Assembly: GCF_025370785.1 (NCBI RefSeq)
Contig: NZ_JAMXFA010000041.1
Location: 1 to 60,559 of the forward strand
DNA: 60,559 nucleotides
Direction: 5' to 3'
Source: Laspinema olomoucense D3b
Lineage (GTDB): Bacteria; Cyanobacteriota; Cyanobacteriia; Cyanobacteriales; Laspinemataceae
Shown: one piece after another, positions 47,175 through 56,100 of the stretch
Layout of the letters: each line of letters opens with the position of its first letter
Numbering within the stretch: position 1 is the stretch's first letter
The notes under the pieces: generated by a model
Told to the model about the DNA's origin: nothing
The model's database searches: none
The model's input: only the letters and a program-made list of their open reading frames with translations
Made by a program: the position numbers and the translations under genes

Positions 47175-47501
47175 TGATGCTCTCACCGACACAATTGTAC
47201 CCGAACAACTCGGCTAACGGCTATATTACCATAATTAGGGGAGATGAGGGAATTAAATAGATTTCTTGCAAAATTCTAAAAAGCCCACTTTCTTCAGGGG
47301 GGTTGGACTGTTGGGGTTTTCATCTGACAGGGTGCAACAGTTGAGGATAGGTGTGGAAACTCTCATCTACAAGTTGGTTTAGAGATTTTGGCGTGGGTTG
47401 GTTATATTGCGGTGACTCCCGAATTTGCGGTCAAAATTAACCCAAAAGTGGCGATCGCCATTTAAGTTGGGTATCATAAGCTAGAGTCTGCCAGAAAACC
47501 T

Positions 47502-47873
47502 ATGCCTAGAATTAAACCGCCCTCCTCAATGCCGCCGAAAATTAGTCCCACTCATCGCCAAAACTGCGAGGCGGGGGAACAAGTTGAACTGTATAAAATG
47601 ACGACAAAGCGACAGCGGATCCAGCATGAGCTTCAGATGATTAAACAGCGCATGGAGTTGTTGAATTCTCAGTTAAGTCTATTGGATAGTCAAATTGAGG
47701 CGAAGCAAAAGGCGATGCAGGACTTGCAGCCATCTTCTGGAAAGGGTGTAGGGGCTATTCCGGGGGAAATTAAGCCCATTCAGGACCATTCAATCCCGTC
47801 TCGAACTCCCCTTTCTGAACCGATTAATCGGGGGAATTCTAACCCGTTTAAAACATTTCATCTGGAATATTAA
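47502..47873 (+). CDS. GvpV-like coiled-coil protein (putative gas vesicle accessory)
   Basis: A 123-residue basic protein with a disordered N-terminus, a central coiled coil (LYKMTTKRQRIQHELQMIKQRMELLNSQLSLLDSQIEA, about residues 30-72) and a Pro/Ser-rich tail. Cyanobacterial GvpV proteins, as I recall them, share this layout of a basic leader, an LYKL-type start and a heptad helix. The gene converges on gvpG with about 70 bases between and a terminator in that gap. Assignment rests on context and shape, so it is tentative. Confidence 0.5.
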   Translation: MPRIKPPSSMPPKISPTHRQNCEAGEQVELYKMTTKRQRIQHELQMIKQRMELLNSQLSLLDSQIEAKQKAMQDLQPSSGKGVGAIPGEIKPIQDHSIPSRTPLSEPINRGNSNPFKTFHLEY

Positions 47874-47887
47874 ACTCGGGTTGAATT

Positions 47888-47923
47888 GGGGGTGGAATCT
47901 CCATCCCCCTTGTTTTATTTTTA
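47888..47923 (+). terminator. Rho-independent terminator
   Basis: GGGGGTGGA pairs with TCCATCCCCC (one bulged base) and is followed by TTGTTTTATTTTT. It ends the gvpV-like transcript. On the opposite strand it would also stand just after gvpG. Confidence 0.8.
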
Positions 47924-47943
47924 ACAGTCCTCCCGGGTTGGGA

Positions 47944-48261
47944 TTAATCGAGGACGGTGATGGAGAATGAAGATAAACCATCCTCGCTGATAAACTCTTC
48001 GGGTTCCCTTTCTTCTGACTGTTCCGCTTCGATTTCTTCTTCCATTGCTTGAATTTTGAGCAACAGTTCCTCTTCCTGAATTTCAAAGTCTTCTTCGGAA
48101 ATATCGCCCATATCGAAGGCGAGTTGTAAGGCTAATAACTGTTTTTGAACATTTTGAATATCATCGAGTTCGCTGGTTGCTCGTTCTAGGAGTTGTTCCC
48201 CTAACCAGACGATGCCGCCAAGGGGTCCGGAGATGGGAAAAGTTAACAGTTCAAATAGCAT
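47944..48261 (-). CDS. gvpG: Gas vesicle protein GvpG
   Basis: From the ATG at 48261 the protein has 105 residues. The frame is open further upstream, but this ATG has GAGGG seven bases ahead and lies four bases after the gvpF stop. The N-terminal LFELLTFPISGPLGGIVWLGEQLLERA is the GvpG signature, followed by a helical Glu-rich part. GvpG is a small accessory protein, probably binding GvpF/L and the growing vesicle. Last gene of the J-K-F-G operon. Confidence 0.93.
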   Translation of the reverse strand: MLFELLTFPISGPLGGIVWLGEQLLERATSELDDIQNVQKQLLALQLAFDMGDISEEDFEIQEEELLLKIQAMEEEIEAEQSEEREPEEFISEDGLSSFSITVLD

Positions 48262-48265
48262 GAGA

Positions 48266-49009
48266 TTATCCCTCTGATTCGAGTTGGGCAAAGGTATAAG
48301 GGGCGGTAAAGTTATTATACCGAATTCGCAGGCGATCGCCAAAGTTTTTATCGATCGCCTCTACTGCTTCACTAAACTCCAGTTCCCGGTCCCAAGGAAT
48401 TAAATAGGCAGCATTATAAATCATTTCTTCGGTCATTGGGTCGCTTTCACTGATTTCTTCCGCTAAGGGATTTAATCCGGTTTGAAATGCAGCAATCACC
48501 GCTTGTTTTCTAAACTTTAAGCTATTTTCTATCATCTGACCAATATTAATGACTTCTTCCATGCTTAAAGCTTTTCCTAAGCTGGCATCCCGCAATTGTT
48601 TTAAACTGGGATTTTCCTCTAGTAAGGCTTCGATTTCGCTTTTACTCTCCCAAAATACTTTGATACTGACTTCCCGCCGTCCTTCCAATTTCTGAAATAG
48701 TGCTTCCAGTTTCCCTTGATAAGGCTCAATTAAGTCTCGGATGACCGTATCCCAAGTTTTAACGACTAATCCAAACCGCAGGGGAAGTAAGGTGCGAAAT
48801 CCCGCGTTCATGGCTTCTTCTAATACTTTTTCATGGCCTAACAAATTGCGTCGGGAGGTTAGATATTTGGTTTGTTTTGCTTCAGAATAGAGGAAGTTAA
48901 AGCCCTCAATGATTTGGTTATGAACAGGTTCGCGATCCAGTCCGGCGATCGCCACGGTGTCTGGGAGGGGTTGGGGCAAAATTCCGTATAGATAAAACCC
49001 TAAACTCAT
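48266..49009 (-). CDS. gvpF: Gas vesicle protein GvpF (GvpF/GvpL family)
   Basis: A 247-residue GvpF/L protein. Family features: LGFYLYGILPQPL at the start, then VLEEAMNAGFRTLLPLRFGLVV and a helical middle, and IYNAAYLIPWDRELEFSEAVEAIDKNFGDRLRIRYN at the end. GvpF binds GvpA and is placed on the gas-facing or tip region of vesicles in cyanobacteria; it acts early in assembly. It follows gvpK by 32 bases and abuts gvpG. Confidence 0.95.
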   Translation of the reverse strand: MSLGFYLYGILPQPLPDTVAIAGLDREPVHNQIIEGFNFLYSEAKQTKYLTSRRNLLGHEKVLEEAMNAGFRTLLPLRFGLVVKTWDTVIRDLIEPYQGKLEALFQKLEGRREVSIKVFWESKSEIEALLEENPSLKQLRDASLGKALSMEEVINIGQMIENSLKFRKQAVIAAFQTGLNPLAEEISESDPMTEEMIYNAAYLIPWDRELEFSEAVEAIDKNFGDRLRIRYNNFTAPYTFAQLESEG

Positions 49010-49041
49010 GTTAATTTATGTTCTAATTTATTTAACAACAG

Positions 49042-49521
49042 TTACAGCGGTTGAGAGGTAAGCACTAACCGTAGTTTCGCCTGAATTAAATTCAGGTTGG
49101 CTACACCTAGATCCAGGTCCCCTTGGACGACAATTCCGACATTTAAGAGTCGGTCAAGTAATTCTAAAATGGAAGCTTCTTGACTCGGTTCACCTGGATA
49201 ATAGCTGCCTGGTTTTGGTAACAGGGTACCCACTTCTCCGAGATCCAAGTTCAAATCATTGGGATCAATCTCGAAAATATCACACAAGCGCAGGATTTCT
49301 TCTTCTAGTTTTTGCAAACTCTCGGCAGCAGCATCTAACTCGGTTTCATTGAGCACTTGTTCGTCCATGCGGCGAATCACCTGCGCTTCCATCAATTGAC
49401 GAATTAGTTCCACCAGGGTTAAGACGAGGGATGCTAACCCCGCTTTACTGTTAATGGCGCGACGAGTGGGGAGAATTTCGCGGATTGGGGACGGGTTGGA
49501 CGGGGTTTCAGCTAATGCCAT
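49042..49521 (-). CDS. gvpK: Gas vesicle protein GvpK
   Basis: A 159-residue GvpK. The core is KAGLASLVLTLVELIRQLMEAQVIRRM, then RLCDIFEIDPNDLNLDLGEVGTLLP, typical of the family. The last 45 residues (ILELLDRLLNVGIVVQGDLDLGVANLNLIQAKLRLVLTS) line up with the GvpA/GvpJ fold seen in the next gene upstream. GvpK is needed for proper assembly, exact role unknown. It lies 34 bases after gvpJ and 32 before gvpF. Confidence 0.95.
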   Translation of the reverse strand: MALAETPSNPSPIREILPTRRAINSKAGLASLVLTLVELIRQLMEAQVIRRMDEQVLNETELDAAAESLQKLEEEILRLCDIFEIDPNDLNLDLGEVGTLLPKPGSYYPGEPSQEASILELLDRLLNVGIVVQGDLDLGVANLNLIQAKLRLVLTSQPL

Positions 49522-49554
49522 AAGGGTGCGGTTTTTTTAAGGGTTTGACCAGGT

Positions 49555-49962
49555 TTAAATCTCCCCAATGCTTCCTCTGGGTTCGGGGTTGGTGTCAGGA
49601 ATGGGGGGACTGCTGGTGAGGGCTTTGAGCGATCGCATTTCCGCTTCTAAGACTTGCAGGCGATCGTGCAATTGGCGGTTTTCTTCGATTAAATCTTGGT
49701 TTTTACTGCTCAGATACGGGTCATTTTCCCACCAGTTGATTCCCATTTCCCGCGCTTTATCCACGGAGGCAATCAGTAAGCGAATTCGGATATGAAGTAG
49801 CTCCGTTGTGGCAACAGAAATAGAAATATCCCCGGCAATTACAATTCCTTTATCTAAGACTCGTTCGAGGATATCTGCTAAAGTAGAGCCTTGGGTCGAG
49901 GTGGCAATGGTGCGATTTGAGTTGGATTGAGCGCTTGAAGGCTGTATCGGGTTAGAAGACAC
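49555..49962 (-). CDS. gvpJ: Gas vesicle protein GvpJ (GvpA-like minor shell protein)
   Basis: A 135-residue GvpA-family protein: the core TLADILERVLDKGIVIAGDISISVATTELLHIRIRLLIASVDKA aligns with GvpA, while the C-terminal part extends as a coiled coil (LIEENRQLHDRLQVLEAEMR) and a disordered tail. GvpJ-type proteins sit at the cone tips or start nucleation. First gene of the minus-strand J-K-F-G operon and divergent from gvpA. Confidence 0.93.
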   Translation of the reverse strand: MSSNPIQPSSAQSNSNRTIATSTQGSTLADILERVLDKGIVIAGDISISVATTELLHIRIRLLIASVDKAREMGINWWENDPYLSSKNQDLIEENRQLHDRLQVLEAEMRSLKALTSSPPIPDTNPEPRGSIGEI

Positions 49963-50480
49963 GATGAATTTAACTCAGTAAAGGGATGTAATTAGAGTTG
50001 TGCCCGGTTGGCTAGAGTTGGCTACATTCAGCCATTCTTCTAATATTAGGTTCAATCCAAAGCAACTCCCGGGAAGGGATGGATTGCGATCGCCCTAGCC
50101 TCCCATCGATGAGAACCATCAGACCAAATGAATATCTTCTGTTATATTTCCCTGTTTAAACTGCGATCGCCCACCTAAACCTCAGTTTTTTTCAGTTTAA
50201 AGTGCCCCCACTTTATTTAGATATTCTAACACCCCCATTCCTTTGAAACGGCTGCATCCTTGCTCTGTTTTCTTAAATTTTGTCTCTATTTGACTGTTAA
50301 TGGTCACAGGTCTAACTATTATAAATCAAAGTCGGTTACCCCGCTCATATATTTTCGTAAACAATCCTAAAGAAATATTGCAATTTTTTAAGTTTTTAGT
50401 CACAGCTTCAGCGGCTCCCACCATCTGTCCATAAGGAATTCAGTCATTTTTTCCATCATAACCTTATCCTTTTCCCCCTC

Positions 50481-50509
50481 TTGACAAAACTCCCTAAACA
50501 TGGTTTAAG
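50481..50509 (+). promoter_or_regulatory. Candidate sigma70-type promoter for gvpA
   Basis: A perfect -35 box (TTGACA) with a 17-base spacer to TTTAAG (four of six matches to TATAAT). If used, the gvpA leader would be about 630 bases. Unproven; TTGAGG/GATAAC at 50625-50652 is a second, weaker candidate nearer the gene. Confidence 0.35.
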
Positions 50510-50993
50510 AGTAAACCCTAGGATAGAGAAAAAGACTTAGATAGAGTTCCCAGACCCTCCCAGACATCCAGACCCCTAAAAATCTCTCTTTAAAGTTTTG
50601 TTAAATTTGTAATTTCCTTGATAATTGAGGTTGCCGACTGAGGTACGATAACCACAAGTAGATTTCCTCAACAAATCCCCCATCGAATCGGGGTGTGGAA
50701 CTCGCGGCAAACTGAGGAGAGGATTTTGCGATCGCCTCTAACCAGAGCCCTTGAAAAAACACTCCTCGGGGAAGGATGAAACTCAGAGAAACTCTGGACT
50801 AAATTAGCCTAAAAGCGGTGGGGGTAATGAGTTAGAAGGGGGTGGAGTTCAGCACAGCGGCAAAACACCGGAAAAATGGAGGGAGGGTTGTTTCAGTTCG
50901 ACTTGTACAGATAAAAAATCAAGGCGAACGGACCCTGGTTTTCATCTAATTTTAGGGGTTAAACCGCCGTAAAAGGGGTCCCTTTAAAGGTTG

Positions 50994-51017
50994 CCTCTTG
51001 AATGGGGTAGCAAGAGG
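50994..51017 (+). promoter_or_regulatory. Hairpin in the gvpA leader
   Basis: CCTCTTG and CAAGAGG pair fully across a 10-base loop, 130 bases before the gvpA start. May stabilise the leader or regulate it. Confidence 0.5.
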
Positions 51018-51146
51018 GGGGAGAGAACCATCCCTGACATAAAAAACCAGTATTTTTATGTTAAATGGACTCAATTCAGTCAGTATTCCACCTGAATCAA
51101 GGGGTGGGAAATTCCAAGTTTTTATTTACACTCTGGAGCAATCATC

Positions 51147-51365
51147 ATGGCAGTTGAAAAAGTCAACTCATCTTCCAGTCTAGCCGAAGTTATCGATCGC
51201 ATTTTAGATAAAGGAGTCGTGATCGATTTATGGGTACGGGTATCCCTCGTGGGAATCGAACTGCTGGCGATCGAAGCTAGAATTGTCATCGCCTCGGTAG
51301 AAACCTATTTGAAATATGCCGAAGCGGTAGGGCTGACTTCACAAGCTGCTGTACCTGCTGCTTAA
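51147..51365 (+). CDS. gvpA: Gas vesicle major structural protein GvpA
   Basis: A 72-residue protein forming the ribs of the vesicle wall. It shows the conserved [55 protein letters not shown], one amphipathic helix, two beta strands and a second helix, then an Ala-rich tail. Only one gvpA copy is present in the window, whereas some species have many. The ribosome site CTGGAG is nine bases before the ATG. A strong hairpin follows, so most transcripts probably stop there. Confidence 0.99.
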   Translation: MAVEKVNSSSSLAEVIDRILDKGVVIDLWVRVSLVGIELLAIEARIVIASVETYLKYAEAVGLTSQAAVPAA

Positions 51366-51408
51366 TCCCTTGTAGGGGCTCTAAAATAGCGAGCAACCGG
51401 ACATTAAA

Positions 51409-51438
51409 CCTGCTGGCTGCCTGAAAAGCAGCAGCAGG
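51409..51438 (+). terminator. Attenuator-type hairpin between gvpA and gvpC
   Basis: CCTGCTGGCTGC pairs with GCAGCAGCAGG (one bulged G) over a 7-base loop, 44 bases after gvpA. No U-tract, so read-through to gvpC is expected. In other cyanobacteria a structure here sets the large excess of gvpA message over gvpC. Confidence 0.65.
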
Positions 51439-51549
51439 TATTTCCCATCCCTTCACAGGGGAAGGTATTCCCAGAAGCAAAAGTTAGACGAGGCCATCTC
51501 TTTAAAATTTTTGCAAGTATTTAGGTACTATTAATCCGGAGGAAAAGTC

Positions 51550-51918
51550 GTGTCTTTGCGAGAACAATGGAACGCTGCTAGGGTGCAACGTCAGCAGGAA
51601 ATTATAGTTCGGCAACAACAGGTTTTAGAACAACGCTATGAGACCCAAGTCAAATTAGAAGAAATCGCCGCTAATCGAGTAGAAATGGCAGCGCAAGTGA
51701 GTAAGTCTTTGCAGGACTTTTATGCCAACTTAAAAGCCGAGGTTGCCACTTTTCGAGAAGAAACGCGATCGCAACAAGAACAAATCTGGAGTGCCGAAAA
51801 ACAGCAACGGAGTGCTTATGTAACCAACCTGCAAGCGTATGTTTGGGGGACAGCGCCTACCCCACTTAAACCCCGTCCCAAACCCAGTGGAGTTTCCCTG
51901 AATTCCCCTAAGCGCTAA
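51550..51918 (+). CDS. gvpC: Short GvpC-like gas vesicle outer-surface protein
   Basis: GvpC coats and strengthens the vesicle wall through 33-residue helical repeats. This protein has only 122 residues and a GTG start with GGAGG eight bases upstream. One clear repeat-like block, AAQVSKSLQDFYANLKAEVATFREET, resembles the QELQAFYKDLQETSQQFL repeat of Anabaena GvpC; flanking parts are degenerate, giving about two units instead of the usual four to five. The tail is Pro/Lys-rich. Position between gvpA and gvpN supports the call, but the sequence match is weak, so a GvpC-related accessory protein is possible. Confidence 0.65.
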   Translation: MSLREQWNAARVQRQQEIIVRQQQVLEQRYETQVKLEEIAANRVEMAAQVSKSLQDFYANLKAEVATFREETRSQQEQIWSAEKQQRSAYVTNLQAYVWGTAPTPLKPRPKPSGVSLNSPKR

Positions 51919-51948
51919 CTCAACGGACGTGATGCAAAGAGGTTATTT

Positions 51949-52887
51949 GTGACCACAGTTTTACAAGCCACTTCCCAGAATTTTGTCGATACACCCGCCA
52001 TTCATCGTCTGACCAAACGCGCCTTGCGCTATCTCCATGCGGGATTTTCAGTTCACCTGCGCGGTCCTGCAGGCACGGGCAAAACCACCTTAGCCATTCA
52101 TTTGGCTAATCTGTTGGAACGTCCGATTGTTTTAATGTTTGGAGATGATGAATACAAATCATCAGACTTGATTGGCAACCAACGGGGATACAACCGCAAA
52201 AAAGTGGTAGATAACTTTATTCACAACGTGATTAAAGTCGAAGATGAATATCGTCAATCCTGGTCAGATGCCCGGTTAACCACCGCCTGCCGCGAGGGAT
52301 TTACCCTCATTTATGACGAATTTAATCGATCGCGTCCCGAAGTGAATAATGTGCTGCTCTCAGTCTTAGAAGAAAAACTCTTAGTCCTGCCAACCAGCGC
52401 CCAACAACCAGAATATATTCGTGCTCATCCCCAGTTTCGCGTGATTTTTACCTCCAATCCCGAGGAATACTGCGGAGTCCATGAAACTCAGGATGCCTTA
52501 ATGGATCGGTTGATTACCCTGGATATTCCCGAACCGGATGAACTGACTCAACAAGAAATTGTTGTCCAGAAATCGGGATTAACCCGAGGGGATGCCGCAA
52601 TGATTGTGCATTTGATCAAGACCTTTCGAGAACGGAGTACGACCCACGAAAAATCCTCGGGTTTACGCGCTTGTTTAATTGTTGCCACAGTCTGTCACCA
52701 AAATAATATTCCCGTCTTGCCCAGCAGTGGCGATTTTCGAGAAGTTTGTGCAGATATTTTGCTCTCTCGCGCTAAAATCCCTCATGCTGAGGGCCTCACC
52801 ATTCTCGGACAACTGTTTAAAGAAATCATGGCAGCAGACAAACGTTCCGCTCCGGCGGAGGTTTTAACGCATGGTAAATTAGGATAA
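51949..52887 (+). CDS. gvpN: Gas vesicle ATPase GvpN (MoxR-type AAA+)
   Basis: A 312-residue AAA+ ATPase with a GTG start and AGAGG about seven bases upstream. Walker A is GPAGTGKT at residues 40-47, the GvpN-typical [18 protein letters not shown] loop follows, Walker B is [20 protein letters not shown], sensor 1 is [14 protein letters not shown], and the arginine finger lies in [11 protein letters not shown]. GvpN is needed for normal vesicle elongation and interacts with GvpC in cyanobacteria. It follows gvpC by 30 bases. Confidence 0.97.
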   Translation: MTTVLQATSQNFVDTPAIHRLTKRALRYLHAGFSVHLRGPAGTGKTTLAIHLANLLERPIVLMFGDDEYKSSDLIGNQRGYNRKKVVDNFIHNVIKVEDEYRQSWSDARLTTACREGFTLIYDEFNRSRPEVNNVLLSVLEEKLLVLPTSAQQPEYIRAHPQFRVIFTSNPEEYCGVHETQDALMDRLITLDIPEPDELTQQEIVVQKSGLTRGDAAMIVHLIKTFRERSTTHEKSSGLRACLIVATVCHQNNIPVLPSSGDFREVCADILLSRAKIPHAEGLTILGQLFKEIMAADKRSAPAEVLTHGKLG

Positions 52888-52929
52888 ACTCACCGGATTT
52901 TATCTTCACCAGGACCCGAGGGACAGAAT

Positions 52930-52995
52930 GGGTTAGAAACCGGGTTTCTTGACAATATTTTTGCCTATTCCTAACAACTCTAGGCCCGAAACCCC
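52930..52995. repeat. Dispersed palindromic repeat, copy 2 (AGAAACCGGGTTTCT)
   Basis: Starts with the same 21 bases as the copy after trpD and also contains a 3-prime arm (CCCGAAACCCC). It sits between gvpN and the LamG gene and could weaken read-through, so the downstream genes may have their own promoter. Confidence 0.8.
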
Positions 52996-53110
52996 CTTTC
53001 TTGTCCTTTGGACCTAAATCTAAAACTGTATCCATATCCCAGGGAACAATATCGTGAGGCGAGTTTAACCTGAATGCGATCGCTCAATTAGTAGCTACGA
53101 ATCCCCCCAA

Positions 53111-56100
53111 ATGATTTTCAATGACTCGGTTGCCGTTCCACCCACCGCTAAAGAAGTTGACCTCGGCTATTCTTATCCAGATATCCCCTTATTTAATGGG
53201 ACTAGCGACTGGATTGAAATTCCCTATTTAGGCGATTTTAATCCCCAGCAGTTTACGGTAGAACTGTGGGTAGACTATCAAGGAGGAATTGGCTATCGAG
53301 CAATTTTAACCTCAGTTTGTAGTTCGGCTCAGGAGGGAAGACGGGGCTATCTTTTCTGTGTGAATCCCGCTGGAAATTGGCAATTTTGGGTGGGTAGTGG
53401 GCAACCGGATGCGCCTTGGGTGATGCTGACTGGACCTAGAGCTTCAAAAGGGGTCTGGACGCATTTAGCGGGAATTTATGATGAACAGTTGCAAACGGTT
53501 TTCTTCTACATTGATGGCAATTTGGTGGCGCAACGAACTGCCATTCCTTTTCATCCAAATGAGCGTAATTCCCTGCGCGTGGGGGCCGGGGCCACGGAAC
53601 AAAGTGGGGCAAGTCCTTGTTTTTTTCAGGGACGAATTGCACAAATTAGAATATGGAATCGTCCGTTAGATTCAGTGAATATTGCCACCCTATCGAGTCA
53701 GGATTTAAGGGAAGAGGGTCAAATAACTCTCACTACCCCCATTGTTTCTTCTGCGGTGGAACCTTTCCCCACTCCCTTCCAAACTAACACAGAGGTGGAT
53801 GTTTTATTAGAAGCAACTTCGCCTATAAGTCCGGAAGAAATCGGGGATGAAGAGGTGGAAAATGGCAGCATAAAGGGTGGGGATATACAGACGAAGCCTG
53901 CCTACACCTCATTGATAAACCCAATTTTGGACAGTGGGGATGACACCGAACCGGAGATTTTATTACAAGAAACTTTCTCAGTAATTCCAGAAAAAGAAAT
54001 CGGGAATGAGGAGATAAATGAACCGGAACCGGATGTTTTAACCCAAGAAACTCCGGCAGAACCCAAACCGGATATTTTAGGGAAAAAAACTTCCTTAGTG
54101 AGTGGGGAAGAAGAGGTAAAAATCCCGCACGAAGTAGGGGAAATGTCTCCCACTGGGATAGAATGGGAACCGGAAGTTATCCCTGCTGCGAAATCCTTCC
54201 AGTCGGCTTTAATGTTTAATGGGATTAATAGCAGTGTAGAAGTTAAAACGCCCTTTAAAAATAACCGGACTTTTACGCTATCTTTGTGGGTTAAACCCGC
54301 ATTTTTGGAGCAGGGTTGGTGTGGGTTGTTCAGCAATGATTCCGGAGAGCATTTACCTCCCTTGCAACTGGGAATTGCTCCGAAAGGGGGATTGTATTAT
54401 GATTCCTTTGATGAGGCAGGAACTTGTCGATATCATGATACCCTTGACGGGTTCTTTGAAAGTGCCGATCGCTGGGTACAGATTGCCTGGGTGAAAACGG
54501 GAACAGAATATCGGTTTTATCGCAACGGCGAGTTATATGCCATCCAACCTGCACCGGATGCCTTTTATCTTTACCAATCTCAAGCGCTGATTGGGATGGG
54601 AGAGAATGGGTTTGCTGGGGCAATTCGCGATGTGAGAGTCTGGAAAGTCGCCCGAACTGCCGCAGAAATTCGCCATGATTTGCACCGTCCCTTAACCGGA
54701 GAGGAACCGGGATTGTGCCATTACTGGGGGTTCAATGACGGCAATGGCGCGATCGCCTCCGATGGGGTAAAATGTGCTAACTGGGGAAAAATCATCGGGG
54801 CCACCTGGGGACAAGGCAACCCCCCTGGAAAAGGTGATAGTTCCCCTGATGGACGATTTCGGTCCGTGTTATGCTTTGCCGGGGAAACGAACTATATCGA
54901 AGTCGAAGACCCTTTCGAGAATGATACAACCTTTACAATTTCCCTGTGGTTGCAACCGGCGATCGCAGGCGCAACCCCCTATGGCATCATGGGAAAACGC
55001 TGGCGGCCCTCCGCTTTTAAGCCGGAACTCTGGGGGGTTAAGTACCAACAAACCTTATACTATCATACCTCCGATTCATCTTCTCCAAACCGGCGTCATG
55101 CTGCACCCTTGTTGAACTTTTTTGCCGGTTCTGAAGAAGACTGGATACATTTAACCTGGGTGAAAGTAGGAACAGAGTATCGATTTTATCGCAATGGGAA
55201 ATTATTTGCTACCCAAGCTGCACCGGAACGGTTCTATACCGATAGCACAAGCTATTGGTTTGGTAAGTTAGGAATCGGGAATTCCGTGGCGCACTTTCGC
55301 GGAAAAATGGCGGATATTCAAATTTGGAACGTCGCACTCAGCGAGGAACAAATTCAGGAGAATTTGCAGCGTGGTGTCACGGGAGATGAGCTTGGATTGC
55401 GGCATTATTGGCCGTTAAATGAAGGGGAAGGGATGCTGGTTCAGGATATGGCGAATCCACCCAATTCCGGCAGAATTCGGGGTGCGACATGGCAGATTGA
55501 GGAAGTGGCGATCGCCCTCCCGGATCCGGAATTTCCCCTTTCGCATTTTGTGTCATCGGTACTAACTTTTGATGGAGAGGATGATGCCGTCATCCTTCCC
55601 GAACTTGGGGAAATGGATCGCACGTTTACCTTGTCCCTGTGGGTCAAACCCGCCACCGTGGACGATGAACAGTGGCATGGGATTCTCAGTAAGGAGGCGA
55701 AAGATGGGGATCAACTGGGACTCTCATTGTGTCCTGGCGATCGCGCCTTGCAGTATCACTCCCAAGGATTAGGGGAGAAAACGCCTTATACCAATGTTTT
55801 GCTCAACTTCTTTGAAACCGGCGATCAGTGGGTTCATATCACTTGGGTGAAAGCGGGAGGAGTCTATCAGTTTTACCGCAACGGCGAATGCTTTGCCACC
55901 CAACCGGCCCCCGAACGATTACAGCAGACTCCGGGAGACTACTACTTAGGTAAATCCCAGGTTTTTCCAAACCGGGATAGCTTTTTTGCCGGTCAAATTG
56001 CCGAAGTGAGACTCTGGCGGGTGGCGCGAACCGAGGCAGAAATTCACAAAGATTTTACCCATCGCTTGCAAGGGGATGAACCGGGATTAATTGCCTATTA

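Larger units (their letters stand above)
46964..47501. other. 538-base intergenic region with two strong hairpins
   Basis: Between the glycosyltransferase (minus) and a gvpV-like gene (plus). Two stable hairpins (listed separately) bracket a 64-codon frame ending VELTYIELP that may be the end of a decayed transposase of the IS200/IS605 kind. This is a guess from layout. The last 250 bases should hold the promoter of the gvpV-like gene; no clear boxes. Confidence 0.4.
49963..51146. other. 1184-base divergent regulatory region between gvpJ and gvpA
   Basis: No gene supported. Promoters for both operons should be here. A TATAAT-like ATTATAAAT lies near 50320. The listed TTGACA/TTTAAG pair (50481-50509) is the best plus-strand candidate. 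A stem at 50994-51017 and an ATTCAG/CTGAAT stem at 51074-51097 give the gvpA leader secondary structure. CTGGAG at 51132-51137 is the gvpA ribosome site. The long leader is usual for strongly expressed gvpA genes. Confidence 0.6.
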
